From Pseudoalteromonas piratica (lineage in GTDB: Bacteria; Pseudomonadota; Gammaproteobacteria; Enterobacterales; Alteromonadaceae): DNA of 64,000 nt. The first letter of the stretch is position 1. The number at the start of each line of letters is the position of its first letter. Position numbers and translations under genes: made by a program. Where the stretch lies: the NCBI RefSeq assembly GCF_000788395.1, contig NZ_CP009889.1:1116001-1180000 (forward strand), in the 5' to 3' direction. The notes beneath the pieces were generated by a model. It was given only the letters and a program-made list of their open reading frames with translations, made no database searches and was not told the DNA's origin. Shown here piece by piece: positions 15,842 through 24,361 of this stretch.

Positions 15842-17173
15842 TTAATAATCTATATCGAATTTTTGCAGGCGGCGATAAAGTGCTTGGCGAGACAAACCAA
15901 AATGACGCGCAACCTTAGCAATAACGCCCTGATATTCACGCATTGCATCTTCAATCTCAGCTTTATTGGGTTCTTTATTCTCTTTTACCTGTGCTTTAGC
16001 TTGGCTCTCCAATAAGCCAAAGTCGTTAAACACTAACGGGCCATTGGGGTTTAACACCGCGGCACGTTTACAGGCGTTTTCTAGTTCGCGCACATTGCCA
16101 GGCCATGAATAATCAAGTAGTGCTTGCTCTGTTGCAATGCCGATTTCACGCGCTGGCAAAAAGTGTTTAATCAGCGGCACGATATCATCTTTACGTTCGC
16201 AAAGCGGCGGTAAGCGCAGTTCAATAACATTAAGACGATAATACAAGTCTTCGCGAAAACGCCCCGCTTTTATATCAGACAGTAAATCCGCATTGGTTGC
16301 TGAAATCACCCGTACTTGCACTTTTTGCGTTGCCACTGAGCCTAAGCGTTCAAATTCGCCACTTTGTAACACACGCAACAGTTTCATTTGCCCTGAGGGG
16401 GGTAAATTACCAATTTCATCTAAAAATAAGGTGCCGCCGTCTGCCGCTTCAAACCGCCCTATTCGGTGTTTATTTGCGCCTGTGTACGCACCTGCTTCTG
16501 CGCCAAATAATTCTGCTTCAATCAAGTCGCTTGGCAACGCCCCTGCGTTAACTTTGACAAATGGCTGTGCGGCTAAATTGGAATTCAGTTGAATAATCTC
16601 TGCAATGCGCTCTTTACCACTGCCATTTGGGCCGGTAATTAATACCGATACATCGGATTTGGCCAGTTGTAATGCCATGTCTACCACTCGCTCCATGGCG
16701 GTGCTGGCAAAAATAAGGCCTGCTAGATTGGCATCTTGATGATGTGATTCGCGCTCATCTTGCTGGCGTGTAAAGGTGGCGTTATCTTGTTTGGCTTTAC
16801 CAAGTTCGATGAGGTTAGCAACACTGGTTAAAAGCTTGCTATCATCCCACGGTTTAGCAATGTAATCTGCAGCGCCTGCTTTCACTAATTCAATGGCGGT
16901 TTCAAGCTCAGTCCATGCGGTAATTAAAATAATGGGTAAGTGCGGATTAAGTGCTCTTAGCGCATAAAATAAAGTACGCCCTTCCTCGCCTGAGGTGGTG
17001 TCGGCGGTAAAGTTCATATCTTGAATTGCCAAACTAATACGTTGATAACGTACAATTTGCTCGGCTTCAAAAGGCGTTGACGCGGTGACCACATCGTAAC
17101 CATGGATCTCTAAAATAAGTGACAATGCTTCAAGTACAGCGGGGTTATCATCAATGACGAGAATTTTATCCAT
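15842..17173 (-). CDS. Sigma-54-dependent NtrC-family response regulator
   Basis: This 443-aa regulator has a receiver domain (residues 1-125; D52 as the phospho-acceptor, acidic pocket DD, K107) and a sigma-54 AAA+ domain (about 155-385). The AAA+ domain carries the Walker A GPNGSGKE and a GAYTGA loop, a functional variant of GAFTGA that contacts sigma-54. A Fis-type helix-turn-helix ends the protein (KVARHFGLSRQALYRRLQ). It should activate a -24/-12 promoter; a good candidate lies upstream of the export genes at 21914-21931, with palindromic upstream sites. It is encoded between the transporter and its kinase, all on one strand. Confidence 0.94.
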   Translation of the reverse strand: MDKILVIDDNPAVLEALSLILEIHGYDVVTASTPFEAEQIVRYQRISLAIQDMNFTADTTSGEEGRTLFYALRALNPHLPIILITAWTELETAIELVKAGAADYIAKPWDDSKLLTSVANLIELGKAKQDNATFTRQQDERESHHQDANLAGLIFASTAMERVVDMALQLAKSDVSVLITGPNGSGKERIAEIIQLNSNLAAQPFVKVNAGALPSDLIEAELFGAEAGAYTGANKHRIGRFEAADGGTLFLDEIGNLPPSGQMKLLRVLQSGEFERLGSVATQKVQVRVISATNADLLSDIKAGRFREDLYYRLNVIELRLPPLCERKDDIVPLIKHFLPAREIGIATEQALLDYSWPGNVRELENACKRAAVLNPNGPLVFNDFGLLESQAKAQVKENKEPNKAEIEDAMREYQGVIAKVARHFGLSRQALYRRLQKFDIDY

Positions 17174-17192
17174 TTGTTTTTCTTTTTATAAT

Positions 17193-17226
17193 TCATGCTA
17201 CACCAACGTTTGCCAGTGTAGCATGA
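17193..17226 (-). repeat. Perfect 11-bp hairpin between permease and regulator genes
   Basis: TCATGCTACAC (17193-17203) and GTGTAGCATGA (17216-17226) pair perfectly around a 12-base loop. The minus-strand downstream side (ATTATAAAAAG) has no T-run. It is more likely a processing or partial-termination element that sets the ratio of transporter to regulator mRNA. Confidence 0.55.
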
Positions 17227-17241
17227 ACTTTTAAGTAAGCG

Positions 17242-18450
17242 TTAAATCGTTCGGGTTGCAATACTTGGTGCAATATTCGCAGCACGCTTTGCAGGCCCAA
17301 TCACGGCAAGCAAACTCATTGCAAACACCGCTACTGCGGTTACTGCTACATACCAATAAGATAGCGCTGGTACAGAATAGTGCGCCATTAACTGCTGCCC
17401 TAAAAATACCGCGCCACACACCCCAAGAACTAAACCAGCAATACAGATCAAACTGTTTTCAACCACAAAGTATTTGATAATGGCAGACTTACGGGCACCT
17501 AAAGCACGGCGAGTTCCAATTTGTTTCGTGCGCTTATTAATATTAAACAGCGTTAAACCAAAGATACCAAGGGCTGTTACCAGCACTAATACGCTAATTA
17601 AAATCACTAACATGCGCATCATTAGTAAGTCTTCCGCAACATAATCTGCTTTTTTCTTATCAAGCCCAGTTAAATCTTGAATAACACGCTTGGCGTAACT
17701 TTCATGCATTAGGTCTTCAATTTGCGTCATCACTTCAGCGCGACGACCGCTTTCAGTGCGAACTAAAAATTGGTGTAACTTGCTTGGGTCCAGCATTGGG
17801 ATAATCACAGATTTATCTTTACGCTCTTCCAGTTTCAGCCAAGGTCCCTTCATCATGCCAATAATACCTACTATGGTCAGGGGTTTATCGCCTGTATAAA
17901 TGGTTTTACCTAGGCCATCACCGTCTGGGTACAGTTCATCCATTAACGCCTTAGTTGCCAGTGCAACATTTGGGTACTTTGTAAAGTCTCGGTTTATTAC
18001 CACTTCTTCTTGGGTAAAATTGCGACCAGCGATAAGGTTAACACCTAAGGTATTGAGACCATGTTCATCGGTTTCAAAATAACTGGCGTTCACTGACTTG
18101 GATTTTTCAGGCACAGGTTTTAGCCTAAAACTCGTTGATGAGCCGCCACCCGAGAGCGGAATTGCACTAATTTGCACGGCATCCACCACACCCGGTAATT
18201 GACGGATGCGATCTTCATCAAGTTCAATTTGTTGAATTAAGTCAACGTCGGTACCAAAAGTCATCACATTGAATTTAAATATGTTTTCTTCTTCATAACC
18301 GGTTGGTTGATTTAAATAATTAATGCGATCGTTAATAATAAATGCCGCATTACTGACAATTGCAGTGGTAATTGCAATTTGAATTAACAGTAGCAACGCC
18401 CCCACTTTTGAACGTAGTAGCGCATTGATTATTGGTTTAATTTCTAACAT
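17242..18450 (-). CDS. MacB/FtsX-type ABC transporter permease (second subunit)
   Basis: The 402-aa protein has the MacB/FtsX layout: one N-terminal helix (about residues 15-37), a large periplasmic domain (40-270) and three C-terminal helices (about 280-305, 330-352 and 365-388). IGTRRALGARKSAIIKYF is the coupling-helix motif of this family (typically GxxRAxGA). It pairs with the preceding permease, ten bases upstream, and with the ATPase and adaptor genes. Such four-part systems move amphiphilic or peptide substrates from the periplasm or inner membrane outward by mechanotransmission. The substrate is unknown. Confidence 0.9.
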   Translation of the reverse strand: MLEIKPIINALLRSKVGALLLLIQIAITTAIVSNAAFIINDRINYLNQPTGYEEENIFKFNVMTFGTDVDLIQQIELDEDRIRQLPGVVDAVQISAIPLSGGGSSTSFRLKPVPEKSKSVNASYFETDEHGLNTLGVNLIAGRNFTQEEVVINRDFTKYPNVALATKALMDELYPDGDGLGKTIYTGDKPLTIVGIIGMMKGPWLKLEERKDKSVIIPMLDPSKLHQFLVRTESGRRAEVMTQIEDLMHESYAKRVIQDLTGLDKKKADYVAEDLLMMRMLVILISVLVLVTALGIFGLTLFNINKRTKQIGTRRALGARKSAIIKYFVVENSLICIAGLVLGVCGAVFLGQQLMAHYSVPALSYWYVAVTAVAVFAMSLLAVIGPAKRAANIAPSIATRTI

Positions 18451-18460
18451 GATGCGCTCC

Positions 18461-19774
18461 TTATTGGGTTTTTAAATAGGTTGACGGTGTCGTTCTACAC
18501 ACCAACCACGCTGGGTAAATACCTGCAAGAATACAGGCTGAAATAGCAATAATGGGTGCCGTCATAAGCATGCTAATGTCCATATTTGCGAGGCTTTCGT
18601 AGTAGCTATAGCTTTGGCGAATACCCAGTAAGCCTAATTGCGCAACCAAAATACCAAGCACACCACCAAACAAACCCAACATGCCAACTTCAACAATGTG
18701 TTGATAGAACACTTGGCGTTTACTTGCCCCAAGTGCACGGCGCACACCCACTTCAGGTGCACGGCGTAAAAACTTCGCCAATAACAAACCCAAAATATTT
18801 GCAAGGCATACAGCCAAAAACATAAAGCTTAGCGCTACCATAATTTTGTTGTCTTCGTTAACGACTTGGCGGTAAATAATCCACTCATTCACATCGCGCA
18901 GTTTGAACTCTGGTTGCTCACGGGTAAAGCGACCAAGCTTTTTCTGATCCAGAATATAATTTGTGATGTAGTCAGAATACGCCTGCTTTTCGCTGTCATT
19001 ATTCAGCTGAACCCAAAACTGTAACCATACTTTTTCTGATTCCAACTTATCGTTAAACACTTTTACAGGCTCATGCTTCCAGCCATTGGTGTTACCCCAG
19101 GTATTAAGTTCATGTGCTTTAATCAAACTAAACGGAATAAAAATTTGTTCAGGGTCGTTAAATGCACCATTGTTTGGGTCATAATATTTTACGTGTAACT
19201 GCCAATCTTGAATCACCCCAACAACTCGCATACTTAAGTCATCAAGATACAATGTTTGGCCTACACCATTATCTGTACCAAACAGCTTTTTACTCATTGT
19301 TTCTGAGATAACCACGACCGGCGCCGCATTTTGCTCTTGCTCAAGGCTCCAAACACCGCCATGCAAAAACGTTAAATTAAACATCTCAAAGGCGTCACGT
19401 GATGTAACCCGTGCAGTTTCTAAAAAAGGCTTTATTTTGTCAGAGTTTAAATGCACCGAAAAACCTGTTTTCATTAGTGCTGCACGTTTATATGGCAAAT
19501 CAGCGTTCAATAGATGGTCGGTATCTTTATAAGTTAACTGATACGGAATACTGTCAGGTGAAAACCAGGTTTCGCCTTCATCCATGCTTTGTAATTGCAC
19601 TGCAAACAGTTGACTGCTTTTGTTTGGGATGGGATCCATCGACATCATGTGGTAAACCGACAAACTGGTCATGGTAACCCCAATACCAATGGCGATTGCC
19701 ATTACCATCAGTACACTTACCAGTGGCGTGCGCTTAAAGCTTCGCCAACTTAAATCAATATAATGGCTAAACAT
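18461..19774 (-). CDS. MacB/FtsX-type ABC transporter permease (first subunit)
   Basis: The 437-aa permease has one N-terminal helix (about 18-40), a periplasmic domain (40-300) and three C-terminal helices. The coupling motif is VGVRRALGASKRQVFYQHIVE. It starts two bases after the ATPase stop codon, indicating translational coupling. Two different permeases in one operon suggest a heterodimeric channel, unlike the homodimeric MacB. MacB carries its own ATPase domain, whereas here the ATPase is a separate gene, as in LolCDE and YknYZ-type systems. Its periplasmic domain is larger than that of the partner subunit. Confidence 0.9.
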   Translation of the reverse strand: MFSHYIDLSWRSFKRTPLVSVLMVMAIAIGIGVTMTSLSVYHMMSMDPIPNKSSQLFAVQLQSMDEGETWFSPDSIPYQLTYKDTDHLLNADLPYKRAALMKTGFSVHLNSDKIKPFLETARVTSRDAFEMFNLTFLHGGVWSLEQEQNAAPVVVISETMSKKLFGTDNGVGQTLYLDDLSMRVVGVIQDWQLHVKYYDPNNGAFNDPEQIFIPFSLIKAHELNTWGNTNGWKHEPVKVFNDKLESEKVWLQFWVQLNNDSEKQAYSDYITNYILDQKKLGRFTREQPEFKLRDVNEWIIYRQVVNEDNKIMVALSFMFLAVCLANILGLLLAKFLRRAPEVGVRRALGASKRQVFYQHIVEVGMLGLFGGVLGILVAQLGLLGIRQSYSYYESLANMDISMLMTAPIIAISACILAGIYPAWLVCRTTPSTYLKTQ

Positions 19775-19776
19775 GG

Positions 19777-20481
19777 TTACGCTCCCACAGCCACATTTGG
19801 CTTACCCTGATACAAGGTAAAATCAGCAAGTTGACCATCAACCACTTGGATATTGCGCGGTGCACGTCGCGCCAGTTCCGCATCGTGTGTCACCATCACA
19901 ATGGTGGCGCCATCACGGTTAATTTGTTCTAGTAGCTCCATCACCTGACGTGCCATTAAACTGTCTAAATTACCTGTTGGTTCGTCGGCAAGTAAAAAGC
20001 GTGGTTCGCCAGCCAGTGCGCGCGCAATGGCAACACGCTGTTGCTGACCACCAGAGAGTTGTTGCGGTAAGTGCTTAGCACGGCTTGCAAGACCAACCTG
20101 CTCTAAGCATTGTTCAATACGACGCTTACGTTCAGCCGCTTTAATGCCTCGATAACGCAGTGGCACTTCAACATTTTCATATAAATTAAGGTCTGGAATT
20201 AAGTTAAAACCCTGAAAGATAAAACCAATCTTTTGGTTACGTAAATCGGCACGTTGGTTATCGTTAAGCTTGCCGACATCAATGCCATCCAGTAAGTATT
20301 CACCACTTGAGAACGGCTCTAACATTCCCGCAATATTTAAAAAGGTTGTTTTACCTGAGCCCGATGGCCCAGTAACCGCTATAAATTCGCCTTCTTCTAC
20401 GTTTAAATTAAAGTCTCTAAGCGCATGCGTTTGTACCATTTCTGTTTGATACACCTTGCTAATATTATTCATTTTTAACAT
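19777..20481 (-). CDS. ABC transporter ATP-binding protein (MacB/LolD type)
   Basis: This 234-aa ATPase contains Walker A GPSGSGKTT (residues 38-46), the Q-loop IFQGFNLIP, the signature LSGGQQQRVAIARAL, Walker B FLLADEPT with the adjacent NLDS D-loop, and the switch His in MVTHD. All are intact. The sequence is of the LolD/MacB/FtsE branch that drives FtsX-type permeases. It powers the two permeases encoded directly downstream. The ATG at 20481 is preceded by an AAGGAAAA ribosome site; a second in-frame ATG three codons later is also possible. Confidence 0.95.
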   Translation of the reverse strand: MLKMNNISKVYQTEMVQTHALRDFNLNVEEGEFIAVTGPSGSGKTTFLNIAGMLEPFSSGEYLLDGIDVGKLNDNQRADLRNQKIGFIFQGFNLIPDLNLYENVEVPLRYRGIKAAERKRRIEQCLEQVGLASRAKHLPQQLSGGQQQRVAIARALAGEPRFLLADEPTGNLDSLMARQVMELLEQINRDGATIVMVTHDAELARRAPRNIQVVDGQLADFTLYQGKPNVAVGA

Positions 20482-20519
20482 GTTGTTTTCCTTTTTATCC
20501 TGTTGTCTTGATGCACCGC

Positions 20520-21776
20520 TTAGCGCAGTAAAATTGCATCTGCATTTTTAAATGTGTCGTAATTTGAAATGATGATTTGATCGCCTGTCTTGAGACCTGC
20601 CAGAATTTCTACGCTGTTGATGCTGGTAACACCGGTATTAATTTCAACGCGCTCAGCCACGTCTTCATTTACTTTGTAAGCCACATAACCCCCCGCATTT
20701 AGAAAGCTGCCACGTTTTACCATCAGCACATCATCACGGTTTTCAAGTAAGATGCGGCCAGATAAACGCTGATTTTGACGAATGTTACTAATATCGTTTT
20801 TGGCAAAACGTACACGCGTGGTCACTTCTCGGTTGTTAACCTCCGGCGAAATCGCAGACAGCGTGCCTTTAATTTGCTCAGAGCCAATTTTAAGTTCGAC
20901 CTCCATGCCAATGCCTAAGTCATTTGCATAACTTTCAGGTACTTGCAACTCAGCTTCAAACGCAGACAAATCAACTAAGGTAAGCAGTGCTTGGTTCTTA
21001 TTTACCAGCGCTTTTGGCTGCACCAGTAAGTTACCCACAATGCCTGATACACTGGCTTTTACACTGAGATTACTTACCTGACGCATCAATTCATCGACAA
21101 CTAATTGCTGACGCACCACCTGACTTTTCGCAGATTGCAGCTCAAACGCCAAAGTGTCTTTTGCAAGGGCAACTTCTTGCTCTGCATGTTTAAAGGTAAG
21201 TTGTGCTTTAGCAAGATCATCGACTGCTTTTTCTAAATCAATTTGGCTAATTAAGCGCTTTTCAATCGAAATTTTAGCGCGGCGATTTTCTCTTTCAGCG
21301 GCGTTAAGTTCAACTTGTGCTAAATCTAAGGTTTTTGCCAGCGCTAGCGCTTGACGACGAGCATCGAGCTCGCTTCTGGCAAGCTCGCCTTGTAACCTAG
21401 CAAGCTCAGATTCTTGTTGTTTCAGGTTGTTATTAAGCTCTGGGCTTTCAACTTCAGCAATCACTTGACCTTTTTCCACCGTATCGCCGGCTTTAACATT
21501 CAAGGTTACAAAACCTTGCTCTGGGCTATACGCTTTTGGTGCATTGGCTGCGACAATTTTGCCGGTTGCGGATATGTCGCGCACCAAGTCACCTTTGATG
21601 ACTGTGGCTATTTTTAATTGTGCTTTATTAACCGACACGGTGGCAGTATCAGAGTTGATCATTGCAAACCCTGTCCATGTAATAACTGCAAGTACGCCTG
21701 TTAGTAGTAATGCTGGTTTTACAAAATTCGGTTTTTGTTTAACAACCTGATCTTGTGCGCTGGTATCTCTGATCAT
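20520..21776 (-). CDS. HlyD/MacA-type periplasmic adaptor (membrane fusion protein)
   Basis: The 418-aa adaptor has a short cytoplasmic tail, a membrane anchor at about residues 20-38 and a lipoyl/barrel-sandwich hybrid split around a long alpha-helical hairpin (about 125-235, rich in Leu, Lys and Gln heptads). The barrel opens with YSPEQGFVTLNVKAGDTVEKGQVI. Beta-barrel and membrane-proximal domains follow (DQIIISNYDTF near the C-terminus). It should link the FtsX permeases to an outer-membrane TolC-type channel that is encoded elsewhere. The ATG is preceded by GGAAG that begins directly at the stop codon of the 30-aa gene upstream, so the two are translationally coupled. Confidence 0.93.
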   Translation of the reverse strand: MIRDTSAQDQVVKQKPNFVKPALLLTGVLAVITWTGFAMINSDTATVSVNKAQLKIATVIKGDLVRDISATGKIVAANAPKAYSPEQGFVTLNVKAGDTVEKGQVIAEVESPELNNNLKQQESELARLQGELARSELDARRQALALAKTLDLAQVELNAAERENRRAKISIEKRLISQIDLEKAVDDLAKAQLTFKHAEQEVALAKDTLAFELQSAKSQVVRQQLVVDELMRQVSNLSVKASVSGIVGNLLVQPKALVNKNQALLTLVDLSAFEAELQVPESYANDLGIGMEVELKIGSEQIKGTLSAISPEVNNREVTTRVRFAKNDISNIRQNQRLSGRILLENRDDVLMVKRGSFLNAGGYVAYKVNEDVAERVEINTGVTSINSVEILAGLKTGDQIIISNYDTFKNADAILLR

Positions 21777-21785
21777 CTTACTTCC

Positions 21786-21878
21786 TTAAATACGATGGTT
21801 GTGTTCAAAAACACGGATCAATAACGACGCCGCTAACATCAGCATCGGTACAATAAAAAAACTGGACACTAAAACCAT
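21786..21878 (-). CDS. 30-aa single-helix membrane peptide leading the export operon
   Basis: A minus-strand ATG at 21878, with AGGA nine bases upstream, opens a 30-codon frame ending at 21786. The peptide begins MVLVSSFFIVPMLMLAAS and ends with a basic, His-rich tail (RVFEHNHRI), the layout of a small bitopic membrane protein. Its stop codon TAA is followed at once by GGAAG, which serves as the ribosome site of the adaptor gene. It lies 36 bases downstream of the sigma-54-like promoter, as the first gene of the transcript. It could be an accessory subunit of the transporter, a signal peptide for the kinase, or a leader that tunes adaptor translation. I recognise no family. Confidence 0.6.
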   Translation of the reverse strand: MVLVSSFFIVPMLMLAASLLIRVFEHNHRI

Positions 21879-21913
21879 TGTTTTATTCCTTAATAGTGAA
21901 CTACCTAGAATAA

Positions 21914-21931
21914 ATACCAGTTGTGTGCCAA
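21914..21931 (-). promoter_or_regulatory. Sigma-54-like (-24/-12) promoter of the export operon
   Basis: On the minus strand TTGGCACACAACTGGTAT fits TGGCAC-N5-TTGCA with the required GG-N10-G spacing; the -12 GC is GT. It lies 36 bases before the 30-aa gene. The NtrC-type regulator encoded by the same cluster would need such a promoter. Confidence 0.6.
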
Positions 21932-21985
21932 TTTTATAAAACCAATACTTTCAAAGAGTTAAGGTTTTAGTAGGAAATAACAGCC

Positions 21986-22020
21986 TGTCCGCGGACATAA
22001 AAAGTGTCCGCAGCGGACAC
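21986..22020. promoter_or_regulatory. Two palindromic upstream activator sites
   Basis: TGTCCGCGGACA (21986-21997) and GTGTCCGCAGCGGACAC (22004-22020) are perfect palindromes sharing the half-site TGTCCGC. Their centres are about 20.5 bp apart (two helical turns) and lie 85-120 bp upstream of the predicted sigma-54 start, the usual place for NtrC-family enhancer sites. Confidence 0.7.
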
Positions 22021-22207
22021 TTTTTAAATTGTTTGAAGCGAGTATGAAATAACGCCCTTACGTTATTTCAAAACCTATTGAGCAGAGAAGATAAACTCTT
22101 GGTTAAACTTATTATTCGCATTCATCACAGCCAACACCATAAATACGAAACAGTTTAAATAGGGTTATTTTACATATCATTGAGTGAAATTAGGCCCTAC
22201 GCACATA
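22021..22207. other. Intergenic end region with hairpin (22045-22070)
   Basis: TGAAATAACG (22045-22054) and CGTTATTTCA (22061-22070) form a 10-bp stem with a 6-base loop. It lies downstream of the minus-strand gene at 22208 and may end its transcript, although no T-run follows. With 21879-22020 it makes up the 329-base gap between these genes. Confidence 0.45.
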
Positions 22208-24232
22208 TTAGATGCCAAGCTTTAGAAGCGGCATCACACTGTTTTTATCATCTGACCACATCGCTAAATTTTGGCGATTGCTTGGCTTGATAATCTTATC
22301 AGCCGTAACAGCTAACTTTGCCATTAATGTTGTGTTTTTAGTGAGTACAACCCACTTAGAGGCGAATTCAGTGGCACTATTAGTTTGATAATCAAAAACC
22401 ATTAGCGGTTTGTTTAACCTGTTTGCATGTGCAGTTATCACAGGCATCAAATCAATGTGGTTGTTGGAAATATGTAAAATTAGCGCCCCTTTCTCTGAAA
22501 GCCTTTGCCAATAAAGATTAAACGCCTCATGAGTTAGCAAGTGTGTTGGAATAACATCACTGGTGAATGCATCGATGACAATGGCATTTCGTAATGGCAG
22601 TTCCGTTTTTGCTTCCTTTGCTAACAATAAGCGGCCATCGCCAAGTTCAATATTAAGCGTTGCTTGGCTATTTTGCAGATACGAAAAGTGTTGTGTCGCC
22701 ATCCGATAAACAGCAGGGTTTATCTCATAAAACGTAATGGTGTCATTGTCGCCCACAAGCTTAGCCATAGCCCCAACACCAAGACCAATCACACCTATGT
22801 TTAAAGGCTCAATCTGTTTTATTGCTTTGAGTGTTTCAGCCACACCTGTCGAGGCATGATAATAGTCTTTACTGCCCGCTAAATTACGTCCAAGCAATTC
22901 ACTACCATGTACGGTTGTGCCATCGACTAGTCGGCGCTCCGCAAGATGGCCTGTTTTAATATCTTTTACTGCAACGTACCCATAAAAGTTTCGCGCTGTG
23001 TCGATATTAAACTGGTTAAATAGACTATTTAACCAAATAAAGCTCATTACAATCGAAAGCGAACAAGTCGATAATGCTAAGCTTTTTACACTGAACTGAT
23101 AGTGTTTTATTAATGGCGTTATAAACAACAAAAACGTCAAAATTAATGCGATTGGGTATTCCCATAATTGCGTAAATAGATTTGGAGCCACAAGGCTTGC
23201 GAAGATACTGCCTAAGGCACCTCCAAATGCAATGCACATGTAAAATTCTGTCATTCTTAATTTTTCTGGCGCACTTTGTCGTAAACGAGCGTGACAAAAG
23301 CCACAACAAATAATCAGAATTAAGTTATACATCACTAACTGGGCTAATGTATTGAGCTGTCCGCCAACAAAATACATCATTTGTCCTGCAATCATTGCAA
23401 ACAGCATAGCTGCCAACCAATACATATTTGCGGTGTTAGTTCGCAATGTAAAACAGAAAATATATGTCACTAGATACAAAACCAGGGGCATTAACCAAAT
23501 GAGCGGCATCGGCGGGATATTAGTACTGATCATTTGTGTGGTAGCCACTAAACACATAGAGCTGGCAGCTGAAAGTGCAACCCAATAAACCGTTTTAGCA
23601 TTTAATTTGACCTGATACCTGACGAAATGACTGCCAGCGGTGCCTGTTTGTTTTAGCTGTTTGTGTAACGAAAATAACAATGCAGCAAACCCACAGGCTA
23701 GCAACATCAATGTAATAAGCCACAGCTGTTTTTGCTGAGATAGGGCAAAATTAGCCTCAATCAACAATGGGTAAGTTAATAGCGCAAGCAGCGAACCACT
23801 ATTAGAAAACGAATACCAAGAATATGGCACTGCCTTATTATAAACCTCACTATACCAGCGCTGAAGTAATACACTGGTTGCACTTAACAGAACAAACACG
23901 AGCCCTATCTGCACTATCAAATTAGCAATTACCAACAGAGCAGGTGATAAAAAGCTAGCATCGATACCGGCATTAAAATTAAACGTAATTAACAGTGCAA
24001 CAAACAATAAACTCATGTGCGTTATCGCTTGTTTATTAAAAGGTAAGCGTGCGAGCAAATGGGCATAAATATAACCCAGTAATAATGCACTTTGAAAAAA
24101 GCATAAACTAGCAGACCAAATTGAAGCACCACCACCAAACAAGGGTAACAATGCTTTGGTTTGCATAGGTTGAACTTGAAATAATAAAAATGCACTGAAA
24201 AAAATAATTAAAATGAATAAAATACGAGTCAT
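22208..24232 (-). CDS. Fused membrane / spermidine-synthase-like protein
   Basis: The 674-aa protein joins an N-terminal membrane region of about 12 hydrophobic helices (residues 1-410) to a soluble C-terminal domain (about 420-640). The domain has the SAM/decarboxy-SAM-binding Rossmann fold of spermidine synthase: IGVIGLGVGAMAKL as the glycine-rich loop, an acidic residue after the next strand (FYEINPAVYRMA), and NIELGDGRLLL. Such fusions are widespread and usually annotated spermine/spermidine synthase; true polyamine synthesis has rarely been shown, and the membrane part suggests transport or lipid-linked chemistry. The membrane start has LFQVQPMQTKALLPLFGG, a conserved family motif. It diverges from the CadC-like regulator. 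Confidence 0.87.
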   Translation of the reverse strand: MTRILFILIIFFSAFLLFQVQPMQTKALLPLFGGGASIWSASLCFFQSALLLGYIYAHLLARLPFNKQAITHMSLLFVALLITFNFNAGIDASFLSPALLVIANLIVQIGLVFVLLSATSVLLQRWYSEVYNKAVPYSWYSFSNSGSLLALLTYPLLIEANFALSQQKQLWLITLMLLACGFAALLFSLHKQLKQTGTAGSHFVRYQVKLNAKTVYWVALSAASSMCLVATTQMISTNIPPMPLIWLMPLVLYLVTYIFCFTLRTNTANMYWLAAMLFAMIAGQMMYFVGGQLNTLAQLVMYNLILIICCGFCHARLRQSAPEKLRMTEFYMCIAFGGALGSIFASLVAPNLFTQLWEYPIALILTFLLFITPLIKHYQFSVKSLALSTCSLSIVMSFIWLNSLFNQFNIDTARNFYGYVAVKDIKTGHLAERRLVDGTTVHGSELLGRNLAGSKDYYHASTGVAETLKAIKQIEPLNIGVIGLGVGAMAKLVGDNDTITFYEINPAVYRMATQHFSYLQNSQATLNIELGDGRLLLAKEAKTELPLRNAIVIDAFTSDVIPTHLLTHEAFNLYWQRLSEKGALILHISNNHIDLMPVITAHANRLNKPLMVFDYQTNSATEFASKWVVLTKNTTLMAKLAVTADKIIKPSNRQNLAMWSDDKNSVMPLLKLGI

Positions 24233-24361
24233 TGCTTTGTTGTGTAATTTAAACGTGCAACAACGGTGTCATTTTTTTCTTTTTAGGCGCAATGGGGTTA
24301 CCCTATAGTTTACCTTAAGAAAACCTTAAGCATTGAATAATAATAATTTTTTGGAGTTACT

